In this document: positions 1-8,987 of the stretch, in pieces
Numbering within the stretch: position 1 is the stretch's first letter
How the letters are laid out: the number at the start of each line of letters is the position of its first letter
Virus record (IMG/VR): IMGVR_UViG_3300020190_000036
Location: 1 to 64,000 of that record
Strand: one strand, 5' to 3'
Source of the DNA: a virus
DNA length: 64,000 nt
Translations under genes and position numbers: made by a program
The notes under the pieces: model-generated
Told to the model about the DNA's origin: nothing
The model's input: the letters and a program-made list of their open reading frames with translations, nothing else
Database searches by the model: none

Positions 1-3000
1 AGATTCAGTTGCAAAACCTGAATCTTTAATTAGCTTCTTTTTCTCTTCTTCTGTTTTATCAGCAAGAGGATTTTTAAAGTTAATCTTTCCAGCTTCATAG
101 TCGGTAAGGAACTTACGTCTGTTATCGGCACTCATTCCAGATATGAGGCCGCCTATCTCTTTATCGTTAGACAGGAACCCAAGACCAGCCATCTGCGCCG
201 ATATGTCGGCAGAAGCAGTGCCTATAAATCCCTGCTCTGTTCGTCTGTTTGAGGCATCAAGAGCATTTGTGACTCTATCTGTGAAGAAGTCCTTTGGGTC
301 TATCCCGTACATAAAGCCACCAGGTTTAAATGCGGCTCCTGGGGCATCCTTTGTTCCTAGCTGGTCCTGCTGACCATAAAGCGCATCAATGGGGCTGTCG
401 AACATAGAAAGTGATGATTCCTGGAACTTCTTTAGCGCTTCAATAACAGCTATCGGGTCATTCCCGGAATCGACTGCACTAGCCAATGCAAAACCAGCTT
501 CGTCGTATATTTGTGGGTCAACTATATTTTTTATGGCTTCGTCAAATGCACTTAAACCATCAGCAAATGAGTCGATGTTCATATTCTTTAGTTCTATCGC
601 TGTTTTTCTAGTGGCAAATCCAAGGTCTGTAACAAGCTTGGTGAAGTCAACCATAGGGTCATAAAGGTCTATACCAAGTTTCTTTGCTAGTTGTTCAATT
701 TCAGCGCCAGACTTACCACTAGCCTCTTGTAGACGTTTCATTCTCACAGTCGTCTGCTCGTCTATGGTCTTCATTGCGTCGATTCTGTCCGGTAGACCTT
801 TTTGCAGCTCTTTAAAACCAGAAGCCTCATCTTTGTCTAGCTTCTTAAGTTCTTCCTCTGAGAACAGGTCTTTAAATGCTGGGTCTTTGAGGGCGTCCTT
901 GAAAACTGCTTTATCTTTTTCTAGTTGCTTTTTACGCCCACCTCTATTGAATAGACCCTTCACTCCGCCAGCTATTCCGCCAACAAGACCGCCGATAGTC
1001 CCACCTATTGCTGCGCCTATTCCAGCCCCTATCGCTATGCCAAGTGGCCCGCCCACTGAACCTAATACTCCACCGGCAACCGTTCCCAAGCCTCCACCAA
1101 TTTTTGCTCCCCCCTTAAACCCACTCCCGGCTTGCCCCAAGGTTGAACCGGCGTACTTACCCTTGAATCTACCCTTCTGTAGTTTCTCCTGAAATCTTCC
1201 CAACTTGTCAGCAGTGTTTCCGGCCACACCACTCAAGCCCGCATCCATATTGGATATGTCGCCGCCTGCTGCCACGGTTGCTTCGATTCTTTTAATTCTT
1301 TCACCAGCGGCAACAAATTCACTCATCATTATGTTGTCGAGGAATCCATTCATTGCTGCTTTAGCTTCTTTTGCACGTACGGCCATTCCGTTGGTGAATC
1401 CCCTAATTGCACCAGTTATGGTCCCCAGCGCTGCACCAACTGCAGTACCTATGCCAGGAGCAATCATCGTTCCTATGGCGGCACCAGCGCCAGCACCAGT
1501 TAATGCTCCAGCCTTAGCGCTTTGCGCATTAAGAGCTGCGCCTCCAAGACCAACAGCAAGACCGGCAAGCGGGTTGAATTGACCGACTATTCCTCCAAGA
1601 GCCATTGCACCCTGCATCTCTTCAGGCATAAATTGAGACGCAAGAGACATCCCCATACCTACGCCCATCTTTGCGCTCATTGAGTTGTTTATTCCGCCAA
1701 TGCCAAGTTTTTCGTTGCCAAGGATTGCGGAGCCAAGTGCGCTTTCTCTTCTTGACCTGTTTGCCAGCCCGGCCATCCTCATGCGCGTCCCTACGCCTTC
1801 TCCTCTGCCGGAAAATCCTTTTGTGGATACCTGACCAGCTTCGTTTATGGTTCCTATCTGTTGCCCAGTTTTAGTGCTAAGAATTCGACCAGTTGGAACC
1901 CTTACGTCATTCCCATCGGCATCTTTTACAGTCGTCATTTCTTGGAATGCATACCTACGCCCGGTTGTCTTTGAGCGGAATAGGTCGTTTTCTCTTCCGT
2001 CTAGACCAAACGCCGGGTTGTATTGAGCACGATACATACGGGTTAGAAAATTAAGACGAGATGTTGCCCCAGTTGTTCCTGGTCCTCCAGCTCCCGGGGG
2101 CGCGGTGCCAGGTCCGCCTGTTCCACCGGACGGTGAACCTCCGGCACCAGGAGTCGTTCCAGCTGTGTATCCATTTCCAGGTCCACGTGCACCTGAAGAG
2201 AGTCTTTCTCCGCTACCAGCGCCAGGGGTGACCCCCCTGGATGAAAGCCATGCGGCTGCTTGGTCTTTTTCCGGTCCAGGCGGGAGCAAGTCATATCTCC
2301 TTTGTATTGCTGCTATTCTTGCTGGGCTAGCAGAAGACACGATTTTCGGCTGGGAGGTCGCAACAAGAGCGGAGCTTGTTGCAGTGCCTGTCATTGAACC
2401 AGGGCCAATCGCACCCATAATTCTTGGACCCGGACCTATAGCCCCCATTGGTCTTGGACCTGGGCCCAACCCCGGATATATGGGCCCGGGTCCTATCGTT
2501 CCCCTTGGCTGCTGTCCGGGACCTATTGGGAGTGGACCGCGAGGTGGTGGGGTTCCTCCTGGTTGAGTAGGTATTGGTCTTCCACCAATATTTACGACCG
2601 GGGTATTGATGTTTACAGTGTTCGGAGCCATGGCATTGTCTTTGCCCAGATATCCGCCTTTATGCCCCTTCATCTGGCGGAACATTATTGCTAGTGCCAT
2701 CAGTCCAGCGCCACCCTTGCCACCGAACATGTTCGTAAACATTCCAAATATGCTATTAAGCATCTTTACAACATCCGTGAGTCCCTTAACTAGGTCGTTT
2801 ATAAATGGCAATGCGTCAAAGAATGCTTTTCTAAATGTTTTGGATATATCCATCACCGCATTAAGCAAATTTCCGATATTAGTACCAAGCTCCCCGAGGT
2901 CATCCTTGTATTTAATTACCTGCTCATTGAATTGACCAAGGGCGTCTTTTATGCCTGCCTTAAGTTCTTTCCATATGTTGCCAAACATTCCCTCAATGGC

Positions 3001-4245
3001 CCTGGCGCCCTCGATGTATGGCTTTAGGTTCTCTTTAGTTATTCTGAACCATCTACTTACTCTTTGCCACCAGTTCCCAATGTCTTTGAAAAATCCTTTT
3101 GTTTCGGGAAGCCATTCACGTACAAGTTTTACAAAGAAATTAGACGTCTTCTCTATACCGCTGACAAGCGAGTCCATCATTGGTCCGCGACCGAATTCAG
3201 CAAGTGAGCCGGATACCCGAAGAAGGTCTTTCCTTATGATGCGATATATTTTCTCTATCGCTACCTTTGCTGGGCCGAGGAATTCCTGACCGAAATCTCC
3301 GAAATCTCCTCTAAGGAGAGTGAAATACTTTTTTATTGATGCAATAAGAGTTTGATTCACTGCTTCAAACTGACCGGCCACACCGCCCATTTTGGCTAGT
3401 TCGCCAGACATGATTAGGGCTTTAAGTTCTTTCTTAGATGTAACTTTTGCCTTCTTGAGCGCAGCTTCCATTTCTGGGCCGAGTTCTTTAGCGGCAGCCT
3501 TAACATCAGTCATACTCTTCTTTGAGTCATTTAGGGCGGCAATAACGGCACCGACCTGCTCAGCAGCCTGTGCTGGGTCCTTACCTGCTGCACCGAAATC
3601 CATAAGATTCTTTAGGAGCCCACTTGTCTTTGCTATCTGAGCAGAGTTCATTGACTTAGACATCGATGTATACGCTTTATTTATTGCTTCGACACCAAGG
3701 CCTGCCAGGTTTGCGTCCCTTTGCAAAGCTCGCATCGATGCTCTCGTTTGGTTGAGTCCTGCACCAAACGCAGGTGCGCCCTTGCCCTTGAAGGCATACA
3801 TCGCTGCTTGCGATTCACGTTGAGCAGCAGCAAAAGTGCCCAAAGCAACTGCAGCCGATGCCGCAGCGCCAGCAATGGCAGTCATGCCAAATGCGTACGC
3901 TTTATGAAGATACTTTCCAGCAACAAATAGAGCGTGGATTCCGACTAGCGCAGCAGATAGTAGCGCCATCTGAATCAGGGTTCCCTTAATTGCCAGACCG
4001 AGAACCTTAGACAGGCCCATGCCCATCATCTTGATTCCTTTGTCCATTGAGTCGAAGACTTTTCTTGTCCTCGTAGCAGCAATCAGGAAGGTTGACATCT
4101 GTGTGCCAGCCACCTGAGCGCCAGAGGAAAGGCGCGACATCCTCCGCTCTAGGCCGGTTATGGCTTTATCGAGGGCTTTTACTTCGGCAGCGCCCTGTAA
4201 CGCTCCCTTTACCTCAATATTAATTGTCGCTTCGGCCCTAGCCAT
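1..4245 (-). CDS. tail tape measure protein (3' end beyond window)
   Basis: The frame is open from an ATG at 4245 to the window edge, so at least 1415 residues are present and the C-terminus is missing. Tape measure proteins set tail length and later help DNA cross the host envelope. The N-terminus is helical, with an Ala-rich hydrophobic stretch near residues 90-125. Around residues 550-700 there is a long Gly/Pro-rich linker with GPGP repeats. Near residues 930-1065 lie two glycine-zipper hydrophobic segments typical of tape measures. It follows the sheath, tube and frameshifted chaperones, the canonical position. An RLSSG-A motif at residues 681-685, inside the linker, matches the motif repeated in the giant head protein. 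A GGAG ribosome site lies just upstream of the ATG. Identification rests on size, composition and position. Confidence 0.9.
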   Translation of the reverse strand, partial: MARAEATINIEVKGALQGAAEVKALDKAITGLERRMSRLSSGAQVAGTQMSTFLIAATRTRKVFDSMDKGIKMMGMGLSKVLGLAIKGTLIQMALLSAALVGIHALFVAGKYLHKAYAFGMTAIAGAAASAAVALGTFAAAQRESQAAMYAFKGKGAPAFGAGLNQTRASMRALQRDANLAGLGVEAINKAYTSMSKSMNSAQIAKTSGLLKNLMDFGAAGKDPAQAAEQVGAVIAALNDSKKSMTDVKAAAKELGPEMEAALKKAKVTSKKELKALIMSGELAKMGGVAGQFEAVNQTLIASIKKYFTLLRGDFGDFGQEFLGPAKVAIEKIYRIIRKDLLRVSGSLAEFGRGPMMDSLVSGIEKTSNFFVKLVREWLPETKGFFKDIGNWWQRVSRWFRITKENLKPYIEGARAIEGMFGNIWKELKAGIKDALGQFNEQVIKYKDDLGELGTNIGNLLNAVMDISKTFRKAFFDALPFINDLVKGLTDVVKMLNSIFGMFTNMFGGKGGAGLMALAIMFRQMKGHKGGYLGKDNAMAPNTVNINTPVVNIGGRPIPTQPGGTPPPRGPLPIGPGQQPRGTIGPGPIYPGLGPGPRPMGAIGPGPRIMGAIGPGSMTGTATSSALVATSQPKIVSSASPARIAAIQRRYDLLPPGPEKDQAAAWLSSRGVTPGAGSGERLSSGARGPGNGYTAGTTPGAGGSPSGGTGGPGTAPPGAGGPGTTGATSRLNFLTRMYRAQYNPAFGLDGRENDLFRSKTTGRRYAFQEMTTVKDADGNDVRVPTGRILSTKTGQQIGTINEAGQVSTKGFSGRGEGVGTRMRMAGLANRSRRESALGSAILGNEKLGIGGINNSMSAKMGVGMGMSLASQFMPEEMQGAMALGGIVGQFNPLAGLAVGLGGAALNAQSAKAGALTGAGAGAAIGTMIAPGIGTAVGAALGTITGAIRGFTNGMAVRAKEAKAAMNGFLDNIMMSEFVAAGERIKRIEATVAAGGDISNMDAGLSGVAGNTADKLGRFQEKLQKGRFKGKYAGSTLGQAGSGFKGGAKIGGGLGTVAGGVLGSVGGPLGIAIGAGIGAAIGGTIGGLVGGIAGGVKGLFNRGGRKKQLEKDKAVFKDALKDPAFKDLFSEEELKKLDKDEASGFKELQKGLPDRIDAMKTIDEQTTVRMKRLQEASGKSGAEIEQLAKKLGIDLYDPMVDFTKLVTDLGFATRKTAIELKNMNIDSFADGLSAFDEAIKNIVDPQIYDEAGFALASAVDSGNDPIAVIEALKKFQESSLSMFDSPIDALYGQQDQLGTKDAPGAAFKPGGFMYGIDPKDFFTDRVTNALDASNRRTEQGFIGTASADISAQMAGLGFLSNDKEIGGLISGMSADNRRKFLTDYEAGKINFKNPLADKTEEEKKKLIKDSGFATES
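2191..2205 (-). other. RLSSG motif inside tape measure linker
   Basis: This encodes Arg-Leu-Ser-Ser-Gly followed by Ala-Arg at residues 681-685 of the tape measure protein. The same pentapeptide class occurs about 22 times in the protease-led protein at 20472-34682 and three times in the protein at 36364-42948. It lies in a low-complexity Gly/Pro linker, where a protease could reach it. A cleavage role is inferred. Confidence 0.5.
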
Positions 4246-4312
4246 AGGCGCTCCAACACTCTCAGACGATTTCTGTTTTAAAAAAATCGCGTGAGTGTAG
4301 GATGGCCAGGCT

Positions 4313-5019
4313 TTAGCCGGCGGCTTTCGCCCTACGCTCCTGCTCTTCGCGGTCGTTACTTATAACTTTAGCACAGGCAAGACGTATCAACCACTCCTCC
4401 TCAGAGGAGGCAAGAATAAGCACGGGGTCCGTGCCAAACAGTTCCCCAAGTCTGGCCGAAGATATGACCAGTGGGTCTTCAACTAATTCGTCGAAGACCC
4501 CTTCGTAGGGTCCTCGACATCAACCGAATCGGAGTACCCGGCGGCGTCAAGAATCGAAAGAGCCGCAGCTTCGATGTGTGGGTCAACACCGAAGAACTCA
4601 CGAACACAATCCGGAAGAGGCCTTGTCGTCTGAGTCATTTCGAGAATTGCGGGGGAGGCGAACGTCAGCTCATTGCCATTGTCGTCAAATACCTCTTCAT
4701 CATCAAAGAGGAGACCGATTGTTGTATGCCCAATAACTGAACATGCAAAACGTGTTGCATCCATGCCGTTTCTGGTGTCCTCACCAGCCTGCTTACGCCA
4801 GTTTTTCATCTGATTTTGAGTGATGTTGGGGCTTATCTTTATCTTGACGCCAGGACGTTCTGGAACTGGGATATAGACAATGGGACGCTCCACTTTTTTC
4901 CTGATGACAGCAGAAAGCTTCTGGAGGGGGGTTTCGTTTGCCGGTAATTCGGCAGCCCTGCCCTTTGCCTTTGCGGGAGTCGGACTATCTGTTGTGTAAA
5001 GTTCAGTGTTATCGCTCAT
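4313..5019 (-). CDS. tail assembly chaperone, long form made by -1 frameshift
   Basis: If ribosomes slip back one base at the GGGG run (4498-4501), the short chaperone frame (4483-5019) continues for about 61 further codons and stops at 4313, giving about 235 residues. I translated the -1 frame by hand. It has no internal stop and gives an acidic, helical tail containing DELVEDP and SSEEEWLIRLA. This is the gpG/gpGT arrangement of lambda and the equivalent of most long-tailed phages, sitting directly before the tape measure gene. The long form is expected to bind the tape measure during tail assembly. The downstream piece has no good start codon of its own, which supports frameshifting over a separate gene. 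Confidence 0.75.
4483..5019 (-). CDS. tail assembly chaperone, short form
   Basis: This 178-residue protein lies between the tail tube gene and the tape measure gene. It begins with a Thr/Pro/Ala/Lys-rich N-terminal stretch. A conserved-looking middle follows, containing FACSVIGH and an acidic DDEEVFDDNGNE segment, and it ends at a TAG shortly after Asp-Pro-Thr-Lys-Gly. In long-tailed phages the gene in this position makes the abundant chaperone that coats the tape measure until the tail tube polymerises. No enzymatic motif is visible. The assignment rests on position, size and the overlapping -1 reading frame. Confidence 0.8.
   Translation of the reverse strand: MSDNTELYTTDSPTPAKAKGRAAELPANETPLQKLSAVIRKKVERPIVYIPVPERPGVKIKISPNITQNQMKNWRKQAGEDTRNGMDATRFACSVIGHTTIGLLFDDEEVFDDNGNELTFASPAILEMTQTTRPLPDCVREFFGVDPHIEAAALSILDAAGYSDSVDVEDPTKGSSTN
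4496..4504 (-). other. programmed -1 frameshift site
   Basis: Read on the minus strand the codons are ACG AAG GGG TCT. A one-base backward slip on the G run re-pairs Gly-tRNA perfectly and moves the ribosome into the frame that begins Val-Phe-Asp-Glu-Leu. The zero-frame stop is four codons further on. The site is a G-run slip rather than the classic lambda G GGA AAG heptamer. The exact slip codon is inferred. Confidence 0.6.
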
Positions 5020-5071
5020 AGCGGAGAAACTAGCACACGAATCTGTGCGCTGCGTGAACTAGATAAAATTA

Positions 5072-5551
5072 TCAGCCAGCAGCACCCGCGCCAGACTCCA
5101 CGTCTGAAATTGCAAATGTGAGGGAAAATGTGGCTGGGGCACCCGAGGATGAGTCGCCGTCTGGCTCCGTTATTCCTACCAGCAGGGCCTTTGCGTACAC
5201 GCGGTCTGTGCCGGGAACCTTGAGGTCGCAGTCGAAGGTCTCAACCGTGATGTCATATTCCGCACGGCCGACCAGCGGACGAAGGGAGGCGATTTTCTCA
5301 CCAATACCGGTGTTCGAGTCGGAGGCGATACGGTCATCGTCGTAGTGAGCAGTAAGCGTAATGTCGCCAACTTCAGATGGAGCACAGAGAACCGTTGGGC
5401 GCAGCTTGCCGCCCTCATAAATCTTCTCCACCGATGCGGTAATTTCGCCACCGGACACTTGAGCAAAGTAAAAGCCCGTCCATTTGGGGTGCTTTTCCGG
5501 AGCGACCGGAACAATGCTCGCTAGTACTTGACGCTGAGATACTTTTGCCAT
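5072..5551 (-). CDS. major tail tube protein
   Basis: This 159-residue protein lies immediately downstream of the sheath gene and upstream of the tail chaperones, the standard position of the tube gene in contractile-tailed phages. It has a beta-rich composition with alternating hydrophobic residues, for example DITLTAHYDDD and YDITVETFDCDLKV, and a flexible Ser/Gly/Ala-rich C-terminus. Codons are richer in C and G at third positions than in neighbouring genes, as in the major capsid gene, which fits strong expression. The tube is the inner conduit for DNA inside the sheath. The product is inferred mainly from order and size. Confidence 0.75.
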   Translation of the reverse strand: MAKVSQRQVLASIVPVAPEKHPKWTGFYFAQVSGGEITASVEKIYEGGKLRPTVLCAPSEVGDITLTAHYDDDRIASDSNTGIGEKIASLRPLVGRAEYDITVETFDCDLKVPGTDRVYAKALLVGITEPDGDSSSGAPATFSLTFAISDVESGAGAAG

Positions 5552-5565
5552 ATTTCTATCCCTCT

Positions 5566-7086
5566 CTAGACGACGCTAGCTGTTAGGTTCGACTTAATGA
5601 TGTCGACTTCGATTTTGTCGCCAACGCTGCTGGTGCGGACACCAACTTTTGCCTTCACCGTGCCGCCAGCGAGCTGGCTAACGGGGTTGAGGGCTGCGTC
5701 ACACCGAACGGTGTAGCCATTGTCGATTTTCTTACCATTTGCATCAAACGCCTGGAATAGCGCACCCTGCTCGCGCATCGGAGCAAGAATCGCTATGAGT
5801 CTAGAAGTAATCGCCGAGAAGATGGTGTCACGACCATCGATTACGCCGAACACTAGGTCTTCCAGCGAGCGCTGTGACTCCACAACCACGTGGTTAACAA
5901 TTTCCTGAGTGGTAATGAATCTGAAGTTCTCGTCATCGAACGAAAGCGCACGGGCTCCATAGATTCTTACCGAGTTCTGAATAATTCTGATTGCATTGAT
6001 GTTGTTTAAATCCAGATTGTCGCCTGTCACCTTGTTGATATCTGCAGCAACCCCAGTGATAAATCTTCCCGCAGAAACTAGGCCAGCCGCCGGAACGTGA
6101 GCACCAGATTGATTGTGTGCGAGAGAGCGCTTAGCAGCTACATAGCCATCGGGCGGGATTCTCCGGATAACACCAGCTGTCGCAGTTGGCGCATCGACCC
6201 ATGGGTAGTACATCGCTGCATGCTCTGAGCCATCTTCGGTCGATAGTGTTAGGGACTTAGCAGCCGCCTCGGATACGCTGTCATCTATGCCAGCATGAAT
6301 TATTGCAATTCTGTTGTATTCATTTGCGTGAGCAATCAGTGCGTTTGAAATTTCAGGTAAAGCTTTTGTATCGCCGTCGTAGTCTGTATATGGGCTTGCT
6401 CCAGTAACTCTTCCGGCAGTTTCGCCGTCGGGGATTGAAACGGCACCAGTACCGAATGCGTCGTTGAACAAATCAAGACCGCCAATCAGGGCTGCGTCGT
6501 CAACGCTCGCTAGGTCGTCGAGTCCAGCAGTTAGCGCCGTAGAAGCCAGTGGTTCTGGAATCGTTGTAGCTCCAGATACTACTTCCGCCGAAACGTAACG
6601 AGAGGCAACTGAGCTGAGGTTAATTCTGCCAGCAGCCTGAGCAACCGTTGCAACAGTTCCTGTTGAGTAGACAATAACATCGTCGTACGAAACACTGATT
6701 ACGAATGTTGAAGATGTTGGGTTTGTTACTGTCACTTTAATATTCGAGCTCCATGCACCAGGGCCGTTTGCTGAAATTGTTAGAACTGGGTCGTCATCTG
6801 CGTCCTGCAAGACCTTAGTACCCGTTGATGCACCGCTGCCCACTACGCGGGCTACGTAGCATTGTGTGCCGCCTTCCTCGAAAAACGTTTCGACAGTTGG
6901 ATGTAGGTATGAATAGGCGACATATTCACCGTAGATGCTTTCAAAGTCAGCAATACTCTGCACAAGAGTTGCAGAATCAACTGGGCCGCGTGGCGCGAGA
7001 CCAACAAAGAAGGCCTGCGAAGACTCGCGAACTGTTGCTGATGATGGGCCCGTTCTAACTGCTGTTGAGATAACTACGCCTGGCAT
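5566..7086 (-). CDS. tail sheath protein
   Basis: This 506-residue protein starts MPGVVI and contains the early motif GLAPRGPVD followed by an FESIYGEY segment, the typical opening of phage tail sheath proteins. The C-terminal third has an FRFITTQEIVNHVVVESQ-type stretch and ends in a beta segment (KIEVDIIKSN), as in the sheath C-terminal domain that bridges neighbouring subunits. The sheath contracts to drive the tube through the host envelope, so this gene defines the phage as myovirus-type. A good ribosome site (AGAGGAAGG) precedes the ATG. The tail tube gene follows after 14 bases and is probably co-transcribed. Confidence 0.92.
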   Translation of the reverse strand: MPGVVISTAVRTGPSSATVRESSQAFFVGLAPRGPVDSATLVQSIADFESIYGEYVAYSYLHPTVETFFEEGGTQCYVARVVGSGASTGTKVLQDADDDPVLTISANGPGAWSSNIKVTVTNPTSSTFVISVSYDDVIVYSTGTVATVAQAAGRINLSSVASRYVSAEVVSGATTIPEPLASTALTAGLDDLASVDDAALIGGLDLFNDAFGTGAVSIPDGETAGRVTGASPYTDYDGDTKALPEISNALIAHANEYNRIAIIHAGIDDSVSEAAAKSLTLSTEDGSEHAAMYYPWVDAPTATAGVIRRIPPDGYVAAKRSLAHNQSGAHVPAAGLVSAGRFITGVAADINKVTGDNLDLNNINAIRIIQNSVRIYGARALSFDDENFRFITTQEIVNHVVVESQRSLEDLVFGVIDGRDTIFSAITSRLIAILAPMREQGALFQAFDANGKKIDNGYTVRCDAALNPVSQLAGGTVKAKVGVRTSSVGDKIEVDIIKSNLTASVV

Positions 7087-7207
7087 AAGACCTTCCTCTG
7101 TTTATATCGATGGGCAATGCCGTCTAACAAATTATATTGTACAGACGGTAATCCTCCAACTATTGCAACTGTTCTCAAAGAATAGTTCGATTTAAATAAT
7201 AACACTT
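7087..7207 (-). promoter_or_regulatory. intergenic region before sheath gene, candidate promoter
   Basis: This 121-base AT-rich gap carries, on the minus strand, TACAAT and TATAAT-like hexamers about 7130-7142. They are flanked by an inverted repeat: CCGTCT at 7120-7125 and AGACGG at 7143-7148. It is the largest gap in the tail cluster and sits before the two most abundant tail proteins, so a strong late promoter here is plausible. No clear -35 element is seen. Confidence 0.35.
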
Positions 7208-7834
7208 TTAGTCCGCCGTCAGCTCTGGTATCTGGTCGGTCAATTTACCGCCGACGACCGTGAACTGAATTTCGTTTGCAATTCCTATTGGCCTGCGAGA
7301 AACAACTTCGTCTATGTCCATGTTGTACCCGATATAGGCGCCAGCCATTACTCTGTCGCCCTTAAGCAATGTCAAATCAGAAAATTCCTCCCTAAGCGTT
7401 CCCTCATCAATCATGGCTCGGAAGGAATTTCTAGAGTCATATGCCTTCATGCACGGATAGTCGAGGATTGCCGCCCTCACTACGGTAGTAAGCCTGTCCC
7501 TCATAATTGTGGCCTCTTCGGGACCCTCTGTTTTGACCCAAACATATGTCCGCATGGCGTACCCGACGCGATAAAGGGGGTCAGGACCATCAAACCCAAT
7601 ACGCTCAAAGCCAGATGTAGATATAGCCAAATTCACGACTAGCGGCCATGCATCTATGGCCAATGGTTCGTGAACTGTGTATTCTTCTGGCGAAGGAAGT
7701 GTTTGGTCGTCGACGCCCCACCCGTTTCTATAATCAATAATTCTTACCGGGATGTCTTCTTTAAGATAATTATTGACATACGCTTTCGCAAACTGCGGGC
7801 CATGCATTAGTGGGTAGCCAGGTGCCTCAGCCAT
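7208..7834 (-). CDS. tail terminator / tail completion protein (probable)
   Basis: This 208-residue protein lies between the gp10-like morphogenesis protein and the sheath. Phages with this gene order usually encode the tail terminator or completion protein here, which caps the tail and joins it to the connector. The sequence has mixed alpha/beta character, with segments such as YVWVKTEGPEEATIMRDRL and a C-terminal beta strand region (NEIQFTVVGG). It starts at an ATG that overlaps the stop of the preceding gene by one base, which suggests translational coupling. No motif proves the function, so the call is positional. Confidence 0.6.
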   Translation of the reverse strand: MAEAPGYPLMHGPQFAKAYVNNYLKEDIPVRIIDYRNGWGVDDQTLPSPEEYTVHEPLAIDAWPLVVNLAISTSGFERIGFDGPDPLYRVGYAMRTYVWVKTEGPEEATIMRDRLTTVVRAAILDYPCMKAYDSRNSFRAMIDEGTLREEFSDLTLLKGDRVMAGAYIGYNMDIDEVVSRRPIGIANEIQFTVVGGKLTDQIPELTAD

Positions 7835-8307
7835 TATGCGGGCAGCCCTTCATTTCCTTCAGTAATATAATTCGCCATTTTTTCAGCGAGGTCATTAAGA
7901 AAAGTTTCATTAATAAATACTATTTCGCGTTTTGGCATTTTGCTTGTTCCTGTTTGATGAAACTGAGCATATGGAACGCCGGTGCCAAAGGTGGCGGAAA
8001 GCTTGTCTATTTTGTTTACGAGGGGGTCGGATAGTTCTGCAACACTTCTGAACAGTCTTCCGCTCCGAACAAGAGTTGGTGCTCCAGGGTAGCGAGCTAG
8101 TTTCCATGATGCGTACTCTGCGCTCAACGGTGCCCATCCACCAACCTCTAGCCCCTGTGAAGTGAAATTATCGGCGAAAGTTCTTTTAAGCTGCTGATGC
8201 GCCCATCTAAAAGCGGGCCTAACATCAGTTATTCTTGATTTCATTCCATCTATAAGGTCATCTACTTCGTCAGCTCTGACCTCAACTTGTATTCGTACTC
8301 TTCCCAT
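7834..8307 (-). CDS. virion morphogenesis protein, HK97 gp10 / Mu gpG-like
   Basis: This 157-residue protein has the pattern of the tail-completion/morphogenesis family. The N-terminal half is helical. A central LVRSGRLFRSV segment (compare L..SG.L..S in gp10/virion morphogenesis proteins) is followed by GTGVPYAQFHQTGT, the typical 'Y..HQ.G' block, and a basic KMPKRE segment. Family members work in the neck, joining head and tail. It overlaps both neighbours by one base, so it is part of a tightly coupled neck operon. Confidence 0.8.
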   Translation of the reverse strand: MGRVRIQVEVRADEVDDLIDGMKSRITDVRPAFRWAHQQLKRTFADNFTSQGLEVGGWAPLSAEYASWKLARYPGAPTLVRSGRLFRSVAELSDPLVNKIDKLSATFGTGVPYAQFHQTGTSKMPKREIVFINETFLNDLAEKMANYITEGNEGLPA

Positions 8308-8954
8308 TATGAAACTCTACTGCGTCTGTACTTCCTTATAGAAAGTAACTCTGAGTCCAAGAATCCGGTCACCAGTGGTCCGACGTTTCTAGTTTCTAAA
8401 TCTTTCAACCCAACCACATCGTCATGCATGTTTTGCATTTCACGAGATGCAGCCCGAAGAATTAAAAGCTTAAATATGGGTATATTGCCCCCGTCTAGCC
8501 CTGCAGTGTACGAAATTGTTATCTTGTCACCATCTAGGGCGTAGTAATAGTCGATGCCAAATCTTCTTTTAACATAATCAACTTCCTCTATAAGTGTTCT
8601 TTCTGTGCTGCCTACTGGCTTTACTTTTACCTCATCGACAGAAACAACTGGAGAGTTTCTAAGGTAGATAGTGTGTGGTGGTTCGGCATATTCCGACATT
8701 TCAACAGGGTTTGTATTAACAAATGAATCTGTGTACTGAGACGTTGGAGTAGATAGGAACGAACCCATCGGCACGCCGCGAAAACCTGATTCAATTACGT
8801 ACTCTTCTTCAAATTCTTCAACTTCTACAGGCCTACGAAGGTAGCCCTCCATTTCTGACTGAAGGCCTGCAAGGACTATGTCTGCAGCATCCTGCTGACG
8901 TAAAGATAATTTTATGTCCATGTATGTGATTAGGTCAGATTTATTAACCAACAT
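8307..8954 (-). CDS. head-tail connector / adaptor protein (probable)
   Basis: This 215-residue protein begins with a helical segment (DLITYMDIKLSLRQQDAADIVLAGL) and the phrase MEGYLRRPVEVEEFEEE. That resembles gp6-like and gp15-like head-tail adaptors, where an N-terminal helix pair is followed by a 'YLRRPV' turn. A later GDKITISYTAGLDGGNIP stretch is the 'Y.AG......P' signature common in these adaptors, followed by a C-terminal helix. Adaptors form the ring between portal and neck. Position before the gp10-like gene supports the call. Confidence 0.75.
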   Translation of the reverse strand: MLVNKSDLITYMDIKLSLRQQDAADIVLAGLQSEMEGYLRRPVEVEEFEEEYVIESGFRGVPMGSFLSTPTSQYTDSFVNTNPVEMSEYAEPPHTIYLRNSPVVSVDEVKVKPVGSTERTLIEEVDYVKRRFGIDYYYALDGDKITISYTAGLDGGNIPIFKLLILRAASREMQNMHDDVVGLKDLETRNVGPLVTGFLDSELLSIRKYRRSRVS

Positions 8955-8987
8955 GCCTAGACTCCAGCGGTAGTCGTCATTTTGCGA

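Noticed and set aside
2105-2566. Plus-strand open frame rich in Pro/Gly opposite the tape measure gene
   Set aside because: It is a shadow of the Gly/Pro linker of the tape measure frame on the minus strand and has no start site or neighbours that support it.
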